Positions 19,001 to 27,080 of a stretch of 64,000 bases of DNA are shown piece after piece. Position 1 is the stretch's first letter. Each line of letters opens with the position of its first letter. Source of the DNA: Ochrobactrum sp. CM-21-5. Its GTDB lineage: Bacteria; Pseudomonadota; Alphaproteobacteria; Rhizobiales; Rhizobiaceae. The position numbers and the translations under genes were made by a program. The notes beneath the pieces were generated by a model, which saw only the letters and a list, made by a program, of their open reading frames with translations, was not told the origin of the DNA and did not search any database. Location of the stretch: assembly GCF_014253075.1 (NCBI RefSeq), contig NZ_JACLZJ010000001.1, forward strand, positions 620,001 to 684,000. Direction: 5' to 3'.

Positions 19001-19268
19001 CATGACGATGATCTGTGCTGTGCTCGGCGGTGTGCCGCTGATCCTGGCAAGCGGCGCGGGCGCGGAAGCGCGCGTGGCATTGGGCTGGGTTATTGTCGGC
19101 GGTCTTGGCCTCGCGACCATTGCGACACTCTATGTGACGCCGGTGGCCTATCTTCTGCTCGGGCGCTTCGTCCAACCGAAGGCCGAGGAAGAAGCGCGGC
19201 TTGTGCGTGAGCTTGACCATGCAGCTTCTGGAAAAGCAAAGGGTAGTTTTCCGTCCGAAGCCGGGTAA
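16095..19268 (+). CDS. RND efflux pump permease (AcrB/MexB-like, HAE family)
   Basis: A 1057-residue inner-membrane pump. It has the N-terminal helix after FIRRPVFAFVINVLIIV, two large periplasmic loops, and the TM4 motif [17 protein letters not shown] with the proton-relay Asp-Asp near 415. A second half-repeat carries GLVLLVGIMAKNGILIVEFADQLR near 930. The start could be the GTG at 16095 overlapping the adaptor stop, or the GTG at 16110 (MNNQNS), which has a better AAGGGG ribosome site. Substrates cannot be read from sequence. Only the adaptor and permease are present; no local TetR regulator is visible. Confidence 0.95.
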   Translation: MKGQGVNNQNSPSGNIGGSTALFIRRPVFAFVINVLIIVAGLAAFGGVDIRELPDVDRPVVTISTDFSGASAETIDRQLTQVLENAVARVSGVKSISSTSSFERSRVTVEFNDGVDLNVAAADMRDAISRVTNNLPDEADPSRIIKADANADPVMRLAVTSDTMSVDDMTVLVEDQIEDVLSAVPGVADVQINGDRDKIFRIDINQARLASYGLTIADISNALASMGLDAPAGSLRSSDQSIVVRATANLEKPEDFENVFIKGHTQIRDVATVTLGPDIESSAVRSNGKTAIGLGIVRQAQSNTLDISEGVRAAVANLQETLPPGVSIAVTSDDANFINGAIHEVEIALIASVVIVVLIIFMFLWDWRATLIPALSMPVALIGTIAAIYLVGFSVNILTLLALVLATGLVVDDAIVVLENVVRRRNQGMGPRAAAVLGTQEVFFAVIATTLTLAAVFVPISFLPGQAGGLFREFGFVLAIAVLLSSVVALTLCPMLASRFLKEGNGSVEDHGHGPLFLRRIGGGLASFYRTSLRLCLSAPFVVVLVALLFAGVSYVGYGMIRQELTPSEDRAVALLRINGPQGISVEFLQSQLDKIEVAIQPLRDNGEITTTYAIAGSGGSSNNGFVVLTLAPWKERHRSQQEIMADITRRTSGVTGVRIFSIQPNSLGIRGAGNGLQFAIIGSDYAKLQPAAQAVVAALEKDPRFVQPRLSVEPTQPQLSVEINRERASDLGIDITGLANAVQSVLDGRKIGSVYVGDRSFDVKLVSTTNPINDPTDLENIFLKTTDGRYVPMSSIATVVEKAVPPQLNRETRQRSVSITTGLRDDFALGNAYAAAQEIAAPLLPPGSHIIPLAEATTLSETSSGLAMVFGFAIIIILLVLAAQFESFISALIVMATVPLGLGCAVFAMLLTGTSLNVYSQIGLVLLVGIMAKNGILIVEFADQLRDRGLSVREAIEEASNIRLRPVCMTMICAVLGGVPLILASGAGAEARVALGWVIVGGLGLATIATLYVTPVAYLLLGRFVQPKAEEEARLVRELDHAASGKAKGSFPSEAG

Positions 19269-19292
19269 AAGCTGAAGCGGCTCAAACAAACA

Positions 19293-19320
19293 GAAACCGG
19301 CCTATCGAGCCGGTTTCCTT
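19293..19320. terminator. Bidirectional rho-independent terminator
   Basis: GAAACCGGC (19293-19301), a 7-base loop and GCCGGTTTC (19309-19317) form a 9-bp stem followed by CTT. It lies in the 80-base gap between the RND permease gene (+) and the convergent ABC binding-protein gene (-). Confidence 0.88.
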
Positions 19321-19348
19321 ATGCGTTTCGATATTGAAGACGAAAAGT

Positions 19349-20338
19349 CTACTTCTTCATCGCGTCCGTGACTTTGCTTGTCCATGCACCTTCCGGCTTT
19401 TTGGTGATGACCGGATCGGAGCCACCGCCCAAAAGCGTTTCAACGGTGCGCTCTGCAGCCGCTACATCCAGTGTGCCGTCCGAACCGTCGATCAGCTTTC
19501 CGATCTCCTTGATCATACGCTCTTGGACTTCCTGCGTCTGTGCACCCGAAGCATCGTTGTCGAGAATGATCTCTGCCGCTTCAGCCGGGTTTTCGGTAGC
19601 GTAATTCCAGCCCTTCATGGATGCACGCACGAAGCGTGCGAGCTTTTCAACCATGGCGGGGTCGTCCAGGCTTTTTTCCAGCACATAGAGGCCGTCTTCC
19701 AGCGTCGCGACACCCTGTTCCTCATAGGGAAAAACCACGAGCTGGTCGGCGGGTATCCCTGCATCGATGACCTGCCAGTATTCGTTATAGGTCATCGTTG
19801 AGATACAGTCGGCCTGTTTCTGGATCAGCGGATCGACATTGAAGCCCTGCTTGAGAACGGTCACGCCATCCTTGCCGCCCTCGGTGGGGATTTTGAGATG
19901 ACTCATCCAGGACAGGAACGGATATTCATTACCGCCGAACCAGACGCCGAGCGTGCGGCCCTTGAAGTCCTCGGGCTTGGTGATGCCGGTTTCCTTGCGA
20001 CAGGTCAGCATCATGCCGGACTTCTTGAAGGGCTGAGCGATATTGACGAGCGGAACGCCTTTTTCACGGGTGGCCAGCGCTGAAGGCATCCAGTCCACTA
20101 CAACATCGGCGCCGCCGCCCGCGATCACCTGTGGCGGGGCCACGTCCGGGCCGCCGGGCTTGATCTCGACATCGAGATATTCTTCTTCGTAGAAGCCTTT
20201 GTCCTTGGCGACATAATAGCCCGCGAACTGCCCCTGCGTCACCCATTTAAGCTGCAAGGTCAGCTTGTCGGCCGCCATGGCCGTTCCTGACATGAGCGCC
20301 ATTGCAAGCCCCGCCGTCAGCAATATTGCCTTTTTCAT
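19349..20338 (-). CDS. ABC transporter substrate-binding protein, NMT1/THI5-like (probable pyrimidine uptake)
   Basis: A 329-residue periplasmic protein with a clean signal peptide (MKKAILLTAGLAMALMSGTAMA). The NMT1/SsuA-like type II fold is indicated by LQLKWVTQGQFAGYYVAKDKGFY near residue 29 and VDWMPSALATREKGVPLVNIAQ near 82. Relatives bind hydroxymethylpyrimidine, riboflavin or related rings. It is the last gene of the hyuC-hydA-ATPase-permease-permease-receptor operon. The dihydropyrimidinase and carbamoyl-amidase in that operon make a pyrimidine base or hydropyrimidine the likely ligand, by context only. Confidence 0.88.
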   Translation of the reverse strand: MKKAILLTAGLAMALMSGTAMAADKLTLQLKWVTQGQFAGYYVAKDKGFYEEEYLDVEIKPGGPDVAPPQVIAGGGADVVVDWMPSALATREKGVPLVNIAQPFKKSGMMLTCRKETGITKPEDFKGRTLGVWFGGNEYPFLSWMSHLKIPTEGGKDGVTVLKQGFNVDPLIQKQADCISTMTYNEYWQVIDAGIPADQLVVFPYEEQGVATLEDGLYVLEKSLDDPAMVEKLARFVRASMKGWNYATENPAEAAEIILDNDASGAQTQEVQERMIKEIGKLIDGSDGTLDVAAAERTVETLLGGGSDPVITKKPEGAWTSKVTDAMKK

Positions 20339-20392
20339 TTCAGTTCTCCTCCAGTTGACCGCCCCGCCTTATTCTTGCGGATGCCGGATGAT

Positions 20393-21253
20393 TCAGCTCT
20401 TCCGATAGGAAGGATGCCAGAACGTCATTCTCCGCTCGATCAGCGCGATCAGTCCGTAGGAGAGCGAACCTGCAAGCGCTGCGACGAAAATCTCAGCCCA
20501 TACCATATCCACATTCATGCGTCCGATTTCCGCCGAGATGCGGAAACCCATGCCGACGATGGGCGTGCCGAAAAACTCCGCCACTATGGCCCCGATCAGC
20601 GCCAGTGTGGAGTTGATCTTGAGCGCATTGAAGATGAAGGGCTGTGCTGCGGGCAGGCGCAGCTTGAGTAGCGTCTGCCAGTAATTCGAGCCATAGGTTT
20701 CCATCAGGTCGCGTTCCATCGCGCCAGTGCTGGCCAGCCCCGCAACCGTGTTCACCAGCATGGGAAAGAAGGTCATGATGATGACGACAGCTGCTTTGGA
20801 TTGCCAGTCAAAGCCAAACCACATCACCATGATGGGAGCGACGCCGACGATGGGGAGCGCTGCCGCCAGAGTACCGAGCGGCAGCAGCCCCTTGCGCAGA
20901 AAGGGTACGCGGTCGGCGATGATGGCGGTGATGAAACCAAGCCCGCAGCCCGTCACATAGCCGATGATGACGGCTTTGAGGAATGTCTGACGGAAATCCG
21001 CCCAGAGGATGGGTACGGAGGCGACGATGCGCGCCCATATGGCTGAGGGTGCTGGCAAAAGCACGGATGGAATTGCGAAAAGCCGGACCGCCGCTTCCCA
21101 TAGCAGCAGCATGGCGATGCCGAAAAGAGTGGGAACTGCAATGTCCAGAAGCTTCTGCACCTGCGCGTTACGGGACTTAAGGCTCGCCACCCAGCCGACG
21201 ACGAGCCATGATGCGGCAATTAACGCAACAAGGGAAATGACATTGCTTGTCAT
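20393..21253 (-). CDS. ABC transporter permease (pyrimidine/NMT1-type system)
   Basis: A 286-residue BPD-transp-1 permease with about six membrane segments. The EAA cytoplasmic loop MERDLMETYGSNYWQTLLKLRLPAAQPFIFNAL near residues 180-210 docks the ATPase. Its ATG overlaps the upstream permease gene by 4 bases (ATGA), so the two form a heterodimeric pore and are translationally coupled. Confidence 0.92.
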   Translation of the reverse strand: MTSNVISLVALIAASWLVVGWVASLKSRNAQVQKLLDIAVPTLFGIAMLLLWEAAVRLFAIPSVLLPAPSAIWARIVASVPILWADFRQTFLKAVIIGYVTGCGLGFITAIIADRVPFLRKGLLPLGTLAAALPIVGVAPIMVMWFGFDWQSKAAVVIIMTFFPMLVNTVAGLASTGAMERDLMETYGSNYWQTLLKLRLPAAQPFIFNALKINSTLALIGAIVAEFFGTPIVGMGFRISAEIGRMNVDMVWAEIFVAALAGSLSYGLIALIERRMTFWHPSYRKS

Positions 21254-22146
21254 GTGACGGCCCTTTCGGGTTTTGCGCCCATGCGGCGACTGATGATCCG
21301 CGCCGCCAGCCCGACAAGCGCCACCAGCACGCCCGCCATCATGGCTGCGGCGATCAGCGCCGCCCAGATTTGCACCGTCTGCCCGTAATAGGACCCGGCC
21401 AGCAGGCGTGCACCGAGGCCGGCCACCGCTCCGGTCGGCAACTCGCCGACAATGGCCCCGACAAGGCTGATCGCAACGGCGATCTGCATGGAGGTGAACA
21501 GGAACGGCATGGCGGCGGGCCAGCGCAGCTTCCAGAACAGTTGCGTGCGCGAGGCATTATAGGTGCGCATGAGATCGAGATGCATCACATCCGGCGAGCG
21601 CAATCCCTTTACCATGCCGACCGCCACCGGAAAGAATGACAGATAGGTCGAGATGATCGCCTTGGGCAACAGACCCGATATGCCAACGGCGTTCAGCACG
21701 ACGATGATCATCGGCGCAATTGCAAGAATCGGTATCGTCTGCGAGGTGATGATCCACGGCATCAGGCTCTTGTCGAGCGTGCGCGAATGCACGATGCCGA
21801 CCGCAAGCAGAACGCCGAGTACCGATCCCATGATGAAACCGAGCAGCGTCGAAGACAGCGTCACCCAGCCATGAAAGACGAGGCTGCGCTTGGATGTCGG
21901 CTTCACGCTGAAAACGCTTTTCCAGATTTCTTCAGCCACCTGATGCGGCGCGGGCAGGACGGGACGAGCCTGGCTCATAGTATTGGTGACGAGCGTGGAA
22001 AACGAAATTTCGGTCCCCGCGCGCTGAGCCTGATCACGCTCGAAAGGCGCATTCAGGAACACCGCAAGCGCATACCAGAGCGCGATGATGACGGCGAGAA
22101 CAGTCGCCACCGGAATGAACTTGTCGTGCAGGAAGCTTTTCATCAT
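21250..22146 (-). CDS. ABC transporter permease (pyrimidine/NMT1-type system)
   Basis: A 298-residue BPD-transp-1 permease. The start at 22146 is chosen because AAAGGGGAG is 2-10 bases upstream; the neighbouring ATG at 22143 is equally in frame. It has an N-terminal membrane helix, a long periplasmic loop (QAQRAGTEISFSTLV) and the EAA-like loop LRSPDVMHLDLMRTYNASRTQLFWKLRWPAAMPFLF near residues 205-235. It partners with the next gene downstream and with the ATPase gene just upstream. Confidence 0.92.
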   Translation of the reverse strand: MMKSFLHDKFIPVATVLAVIIALWYALAVFLNAPFERDQAQRAGTEISFSTLVTNTMSQARPVLPAPHQVAEEIWKSVFSVKPTSKRSLVFHGWVTLSSTLLGFIMGSVLGVLLAVGIVHSRTLDKSLMPWIITSQTIPILAIAPMIIVVLNAVGISGLLPKAIISTYLSFFPVAVGMVKGLRSPDVMHLDLMRTYNASRTQLFWKLRWPAAMPFLFTSMQIAVAISLVGAIVGELPTGAVAGLGARLLAGSYYGQTVQIWAALIAAAMMAGVLVALVGLAARIISRRMGAKPERAVT

Positions 22147-22179
22147 TGCTCCCCTTTGCACGAAATAAAGGAGCGCTGT

Positions 22180-23031
22180 TCACTCATGGATATGCCCCAG
22201 CCGCAGCCCTTCACGTACGCGATGGGCGATTTTGAGGAAGGCTTCTGAGTCGCGGATTTCCAGTGAGCGGTTCGCTCCCAGATCGCAATCGATGATCTCA
22301 TGAATGCGGCCGGGACGCGGGCTCATCACAACGATCTTGGTTGAGAGGAACACGGCTTCCGGTATCGAGTGGGTGACGAAAATCACGGTCTTCTGTGTGG
22401 CGGCCCACAGCTTCAAAAGCTGCTCGTTGAGATGGTCGCGAACAATCTCGTCGAGCGCCCCGAAAGGCTCATCCATCAAAAGCATGTCGGGATCGAACGA
22501 CAAGGCGCGGGCAATGGATGCGCGCTGCTGCATACCGCCTGAAAGCTGCCACGGATATTTCTTCCCGAAGCCGGAAAGGTTGACCAATGCAAGGTTCTTT
22601 TCGATCAGCGCCTGACGGCCGGCCCTGGAATGCCCCATGATTTCCAGCGGCAGGCCGATATTGTCTTCAATGGTGCGCCACGGAAAAAGGGCCGCTGCCT
22701 GAAATACATAGCCGTAGGAACGATCGAGACGGGCCTGTTCCGGTGTCTTGCCGTTGACGGTCACGGAGCCGGCTGTCGGTTTCTCCAGATCGGCGACGAC
22801 ACGCATCAAGGTGGTCTTGCCACAACCTGAAGGGCCGATGAAGGAAACAAACTCGCCGCGTTTCACGGCGAGATCAATGTTGGAGAGCGCGTGGACCGGC
22901 CCGTCATTTGTCTCGAACACCAATGACAGATCGTCGATATTGATCACGGTTTCATCTGCATTTGCGCCCCGCTCCGGGGCCATGCTATCGACATTCATCA
23001 CATGCATTTCCCGAAGCTGAGCCATGGTCAT
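22180..23031 (-). CDS. ABC transporter ATP-binding protein (SsuB/TauB-like)
   Basis: A 283-residue ATPase with Walker A GPSGCGKTT near residue 68, Q-loop VFQAAALFPW near 110, signature LSGGMQQR near 165, Walker B LLMDEPFGALD near 185 and switch His THSIPEA near 220. It belongs to the nitrate/sulfonate/taurine-like group that pairs with NMT1-type receptors. It starts 5 bases after the dihydropyrimidinase stop and precedes the two permease genes, so it energises the putative pyrimidine importer. Confidence 0.93.
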   Translation of the reverse strand: MTMAQLREMHVMNVDSMAPERGANADETVINIDDLSLVFETNDGPVHALSNIDLAVKRGEFVSFIGPSGCGKTTLMRVVADLEKPTAGSVTVNGKTPEQARLDRSYGYVFQAAALFPWRTIEDNIGLPLEIMGHSRAGRQALIEKNLALVNLSGFGKKYPWQLSGGMQQRASIARALSFDPDMLLMDEPFGALDEIVRDHLNEQLLKLWAATQKTVIFVTHSIPEAVFLSTKIVVMSPRPGRIHEIIDCDLGANRSLEIRDSEAFLKIAHRVREGLRLGHIHE

Positions 23032-23035
23032 CGTT

Positions 23036-24493
23036 TCAGACCCCTATCGGCATGTGTTCAGCGCTGCGCTCCACCTTGCGGGGCGCTACGATTTCCTTCC
23101 ATTGCGACAGGGCCTTGTTGACGGGGCCATTCGCCTCCCGTTCAATGAAGCGCCCGTCGCCGGGTTCTGCCTTCACCTTGCCCTTGTCGAAGGCAACGCG
23201 CCCGCGCGAGATCGTCTTGACCGGCAGGCCCTTCAGCTCGAATCCCTCGAACACATTGTAATCAATGGAAGAATGCTGCGTCTTGGCTGAGATTTTTTTG
23301 GTCGCCTCGGGATCCCAGATGACGAGATCGGCATCCGCACCCGGCAGGATTGCGCCCTTCTGCGGATAGATATTGAGGATTTTGGCAATATTGGTCGAGG
23401 TCACGGCCACGAATTCATTTGGCGTCAGACGTCCGGTGCGCACGCCACGCGACCACAGCACCGGCATGCGCTCCTCAAGGCCACCCGTGCCATTGGGGAT
23501 TTTGGTGAAATTGCCTATGCCATAGCGCTTTTGTTCCGTGGTGAAAGCGCAATGGTCGGTTGCCACAACCTGAAGCGAACCGGCTGCAAGCCCCGCCCAC
23601 AGGCTGTCCTGATTGAGCTGATCGCGGAAAGGTGGCGACATGACGCGCCGCGCCGCATAATCCCAGTCGCGATTGTGATATTCGCTTTCATCGAGCGTCA
23701 GATGCTGGATCAGCGGCTCGCCATAGACGCGCATTCCCTTCTGCCGCGCACGGCGAATGGCTTCGTGGCTCTGTTCGCAGGAAACATGCACCACGTAAAG
23801 CGGCACGCCCGCCTGATCGGCGATCATGATGGCGCGATTGGTCGCTTCGCCCTCCACTTCCGGCGGACGGGAATAGGCGTGGGCCTCCGGCCCGTCATTA
23901 CCCTCCGCCATCAGCTTGGCCTGCAGTTGTGCGACAACGTCGCCGTTTTCCGCGTGCACCAGCGGCATGGCGCCCAGTTCCGCGCAGCGCTGGAACGAGG
24001 CGAACATCTCGTCGTCATTCACCATCAAGGCGCCCTTATAGGCCATGAAGTGCTTGAAGGTGTTGATGCCGCGCTTCACCACTTCGGCCATTTCATTAAA
24101 GGTACGCTCGTTCCAGCCGGTGATCGCCATATGGAATGAATAATCGGTGCGCGCCTTGCCCGCTTTCTGGAACCATTCCTGAAGCGCGTCGAGAAGATTG
24201 CCTTCCGAGCCGGGCAACACGAAATCGACAACCATCGTCGTGCCGCCGGCAAGCGCTGCCGCCGTGCCGGTGTCAAAATCATCCGATGAATAGGTGCCCA
24301 TGAACGGCATTTGCAGATGGGTGTGCGGGTCGATGCCGCCGGGCATGATGTAGCAGCCGGATGCATCTATGACTTCATCGCCAGCTAGATTATCGCCGAC
24401 AGCGACAATCTTTTCGCCTTCGATGAGAACATCGGCTTTGAAGGTGCGGTCCGCTGTAATGACGGTGCCGCCTTTGATGACCTTGTTTGCCAT
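23036..24493 (-). CDS. hydA: Dihydropyrimidinase (D-hydantoinase)
   Basis: A 485-residue amidohydrolase of normal length. Metal-site landmarks are GGIDPHTHLQMP near residue 54, the carbamylated Lys in INTFKHFMAYKG near 150, His in LVHAENGD near 183 and VVHVSCEQ near 238, and the late Asp in VATDHCAF near 315. It hydrolyses 5,6-dihydrouracil and dihydrothymine to N-carbamoyl-beta-amino acids, the second step of reductive pyrimidine degradation. It sits between the carbamoyl-amidase and the ABC genes; the first-step enzyme PreAT is encoded 17 kb away. Confidence 0.95.
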   Translation of the reverse strand: MANKVIKGGTVITADRTFKADVLIEGEKIVAVGDNLAGDEVIDASGCYIMPGGIDPHTHLQMPFMGTYSSDDFDTGTAAALAGGTTMVVDFVLPGSEGNLLDALQEWFQKAGKARTDYSFHMAITGWNERTFNEMAEVVKRGINTFKHFMAYKGALMVNDDEMFASFQRCAELGAMPLVHAENGDVVAQLQAKLMAEGNDGPEAHAYSRPPEVEGEATNRAIMIADQAGVPLYVVHVSCEQSHEAIRRARQKGMRVYGEPLIQHLTLDESEYHNRDWDYAARRVMSPPFRDQLNQDSLWAGLAAGSLQVVATDHCAFTTEQKRYGIGNFTKIPNGTGGLEERMPVLWSRGVRTGRLTPNEFVAVTSTNIAKILNIYPQKGAILPGADADLVIWDPEATKKISAKTQHSSIDYNVFEGFELKGLPVKTISRGRVAFDKGKVKAEPGDGRFIEREANGPVNKALSQWKEIVAPRKVERSAEHMPIGV

Positions 24494-24553
24494 TGTTCGT
24501 CGTTCCCCTTGTTGGTTTTGTTGCGAACAGAAGCAGTATTGGAGTCCTGAATG

Positions 24554-25801
24554 TCAGCTCACGATTTCAGCAGTCTCCAATACGGCATGCAAAAGAACGT
24601 CGGTTCCCGCCGACGCCCATTCCTTTGAAATATCCTCGTCTTCATTGTGGCTCAGCCCGTCCACGCATGGACACATGATCATGGCGGTCGGTGCCACCCG
24701 ATTAACCCAGCAGGCATCATGGCCCGCACCGGAAACGATATTGCGATGGCTGTAGCCGAGCCGCTCCGCCGCATTACGGATCGCGCCGACACAACCCTCG
24801 TCGAATGTCACCGGATCGAAATGTCCCGCCACATCGATTTCGATGCCGATGCCAAGCTCTTCGGCAATTTTCGGCGCTTCCGTCTCGAAACGCGTCTTCA
24901 TTGCGTCGAGCGTGGCCTGGTGGGGCGAGCGGAAATCCGCCGTGAAAACGATCTGCCCCGGCAGCACATTGCGCGAATTGGGCGATACATCGATATGGCC
25001 GACGCCGCCCACCGCGTCGGGCTGATGCGCCATGGCGATCTCGTTGACAAGTTGCAGCATTTTGCCCAAGCCAAGGCTGGCATTCTTGCGCATTTTCATC
25101 GGCGTGGAGCCGGTATGGGCTTCCTTGCCGGTCAGTGTCACTTGCAGCCACCACAGGCCCTGGCCATGGGTGACGATGCCAATATCCTTGTTTTCTGCTT
25201 CGAGGATCGGCCCTTGTTCGATGTGGAGCTCGAACATGGCGTGGATTTTTCGCTGGCCCACCGGCTCATCGCCCTTCCAGCCGATGCGCTCCAGTTCATC
25301 ACCGAATTTCTTGCCGTTGGCATCCTGCCGCCCATAGGCCCAGTCCTGGTCGTGTACGCCTGCGAAAACGCCCGATGCAAGCATGGCGGGCGCAAAGCGG
25401 GTGCCTTCCTCATTGGTCCAGATGGTGATGACGATGGGGCGCTTTGTCCTGATGCTCATATCGTCGAGCGTGCGCACCACTTCGAGCGCGCCCAGCACCC
25501 CCAGAACGCCGTCGAACTTGCCGCCGGTCGGCTGCGTGTCTAGATGGCTGCCCATATAGACCGGGTCGGCGTCGGCATCCTCGCCGGGGCGAGTGAAGAA
25601 CATATTGCCCATCGTGTCGACAGCCATCGACAGGCCGGATTTTTCGCACCAGCCCTGAAACAGCTTGCGCCCTTCACCGTCTTCGTCGGTCAGGGTCTGG
25701 CGGTTGTTGCCGCCGCGAACGCCTGGGCCGATTTTCGCCATTTCCATGAGGCTGTCCCATAGGCGGTCGCCATTGACTCTGAGATTGCTGGTGAGCACCA
25801 T
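24554..25801 (-). CDS. Zn-dependent N-carbamoyl amidohydrolase / beta-ureidopropionase (M20 family, HyuC type)
   Basis: A 415-residue M20 amidase. The start at 25801 (MVLTSNLRVNG) has GAGGAG about 10 bases upstream; the frame stays open further upstream through non-family sequence. Metal residues appear in YMGSHLDTQPTGGKFDG near 82, TNEEGTRF near 127 and FELHIEQGP near 190, with a C-terminal His in MCPCVDGLSHNEDE. It releases beta-alanine, CO2 and ammonia from N-carbamoyl-beta-alanine, completing the pathway. It is the first gene of the minus-strand operon, directly downstream of a RutR-like operator. Confidence 0.92.
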   Translation of the reverse strand: MVLTSNLRVNGDRLWDSLMEMAKIGPGVRGGNNRQTLTDEDGEGRKLFQGWCEKSGLSMAVDTMGNMFFTRPGEDADADPVYMGSHLDTQPTGGKFDGVLGVLGALEVVRTLDDMSIRTKRPIVITIWTNEEGTRFAPAMLASGVFAGVHDQDWAYGRQDANGKKFGDELERIGWKGDEPVGQRKIHAMFELHIEQGPILEAENKDIGIVTHGQGLWWLQVTLTGKEAHTGSTPMKMRKNASLGLGKMLQLVNEIAMAHQPDAVGGVGHIDVSPNSRNVLPGQIVFTADFRSPHQATLDAMKTRFETEAPKIAEELGIGIEIDVAGHFDPVTFDEGCVGAIRNAAERLGYSHRNIVSGAGHDACWVNRVAPTAMIMCPCVDGLSHNEDEDISKEWASAGTDVLLHAVLETAEIVS

Positions 25802-25925
25802 GCGCTCTGGCTCCTCATCACGATATGCATCTGGATTGGTGTTTATCACGACCGCATCCACCGCATGTATATGTTCCCGCGACCCGGCTCTTTGGCCACA
25901 ATATTCTTGCCTGATGAGCAAAAAC

Positions 25926-25941
25926 TTGACTAGTTGGTCAA
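25926..25941. promoter_or_regulatory. RutR operator in the rutR-hyuC divergent promoter
   Basis: TTGACTAGTTGGTCAA matches the E. coli RutR consensus TTGACCANNTGGTCAA (from memory) at 13 of 14 defined positions. It lies 125 bases upstream of hyuC and 73 bases upstream of the RutR-like gene, in the position expected for control of both. Confidence 0.8.
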
Positions 25942-26013
25942 ATTGCAGGCTAGAAGAGCGTTCGAGAACGGTCAAGCGCTTTTGAAAAATTCTACACTGC
26001 CGAAAGGTGTCAA

Positions 26014-26685
26014 ATGGCTCCAACCCCTTCAGACCCGACTGTGAGTGACAAGACGGAAGGCGCAACGCGCATTCAGGGCATCAACCGCAGGCTTATTCTT
26101 GATGCAGCGCTGGAAGTGTTTTCGACTTATGGCTTCCGGGGCTCGACGGTTGACCAGATTGCCGAAAAGGCAGGTATGTCCAAGCCCAACCTTCTTTATT
26201 ATTTCCCGCGCAAGCAGAATATTTACGTCACCGTTCTGGAGGATACGCTGGCGACCTGGCTGGAGCCGCTTGAGCATATCGACCCGGATGGCGACCCGCT
26301 GGAAGAGCTTCGCCGTTATATCGCGCTGAAGCTTGAAATGTCGGCGAAGAAGCCGGAGGCGTCGCGCCTTTTCGCCAATGAGATATTGCATGGCGCCCCC
26401 GCGATTTCCGAGTTCCTCAAAGGCCATCTGAAGGAGCTTGTGGACGAAAAGGCGGCGGTCATTCACCGTTGGATTGCCGAAAAACGCATAGCCCCGGTCG
26501 ACCCCTACCATCTGATTTTTACCATCTGGGCGGTGACGCAGCACTATTCCGATTTCGCTGTGCAGGTTTCTGCCATTCTGGGCAAACGCGCCGATGATCC
26601 TAACTTTTATGAAGAGGCGACGCGCTCTGTCAGCGCCATCATTCTTGACGGCATCAAGCTGCGCGATGAAAATCCCCAGCCATGA
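26014..26685 (+). CDS. rutR: TetR-family regulator of pyrimidine catabolism (RutR-like)
   Basis: A 223-residue TetR-type repressor. The N-terminal HTH spans about residues 25-70 (RLILDAALEVFSTYGFRGSTVDQIAEKAGMSKPNLLYYFPRK, read in two segments). The C-terminal domain contains RLFANEILHGAP near 122 and AVTQHYSDFAVQV near 175, which I recognise from RutR, the uracil/thymine-sensing regulator. A RutR-like operator precedes it and a second precedes preT. It is divergent from the pyrimidine operon and overlaps the NUDIX gene by 4 bases. Unlike E. coli, no rutA-G oxygenase pathway is visible here; the local targets appear to be reductive-pathway genes. Confidence 0.9.
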   Translation: MAPTPSDPTVSDKTEGATRIQGINRRLILDAALEVFSTYGFRGSTVDQIAEKAGMSKPNLLYYFPRKQNIYVTVLEDTLATWLEPLEHIDPDGDPLEELRRYIALKLEMSAKKPEASRLFANEILHGAPAISEFLKGHLKELVDEKAAVIHRWIAEKRIAPVDPYHLIFTIWAVTQHYSDFAVQVSAILGKRADDPNFYEEATRSVSAIILDGIKLRDENPQP

Positions 26686-27080
26686 AGACGATTCGAATTT
26701 CAGCAGCCATCATCCGCGATGAAGCGGGCCGTTTCCTTCTCGTGCGTAAGCGCGGCAGCGAGATATTCTTTCAGCCGGGTGGCAAGATCGATGATGGTGA
26801 AGATCCCGAAACCTGTCTCGCACGCGAGATCGAGGAGGAGCTGGGCCTTCGTATCGACCGCAGCCAGCTGCGTTATGCGGCGAAGATGTCGGCCCCTGCC
26901 GCCAACGAAGCCGACGCGACCGTGGAGGCGGAATTGTTTCATCTCACGCTGAGAGACGGCCAGATGCCGGTAGCGTCGAGCGAGATCGAGGAACTGTGCT
27001 GGAACCCGCCCGGCGACACGACACGGCCCGTTGCCCTGCTTTCACAGAGTATTCAGGTGCGGTTCGCTCGCGATCTTTAA
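26682..27080 (+). CDS. NUDIX hydrolase
   Basis: A 132-residue NUDIX-fold protein. The NUDIX box runs from GGKIDDGEDPETCL to REIEEELG near residues 32-54, with the expected Gly, Glu, Arg-Glu and Glu-Glu spacing. The start ATG overlaps the rutR stop (ATGA), so it is co-translated with the regulator. Substrate is unknown; a nucleotide-cleaning role fits the pyrimidine context but is only inferred. Its 3' end overlaps the convergent ATPase gene by 4 bases. Confidence 0.9.
   Translation: MKTIRISAAIIRDEAGRFLLVRKRGSEIFFQPGGKIDDGEDPETCLAREIEEELGLRIDRSQLRYAAKMSAPAANEADATVEAELFHLTLRDGQMPVASSEIEELCWNPPGDTTRPVALLSQSIQVRFARDL

Noticed and set aside
17547-19289. 580-codon open frame antisense to the RND permease gene
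   Set aside because: Shadow of the RND gene; low-complexity Arg/His/Gln translation with no recognisable domain.
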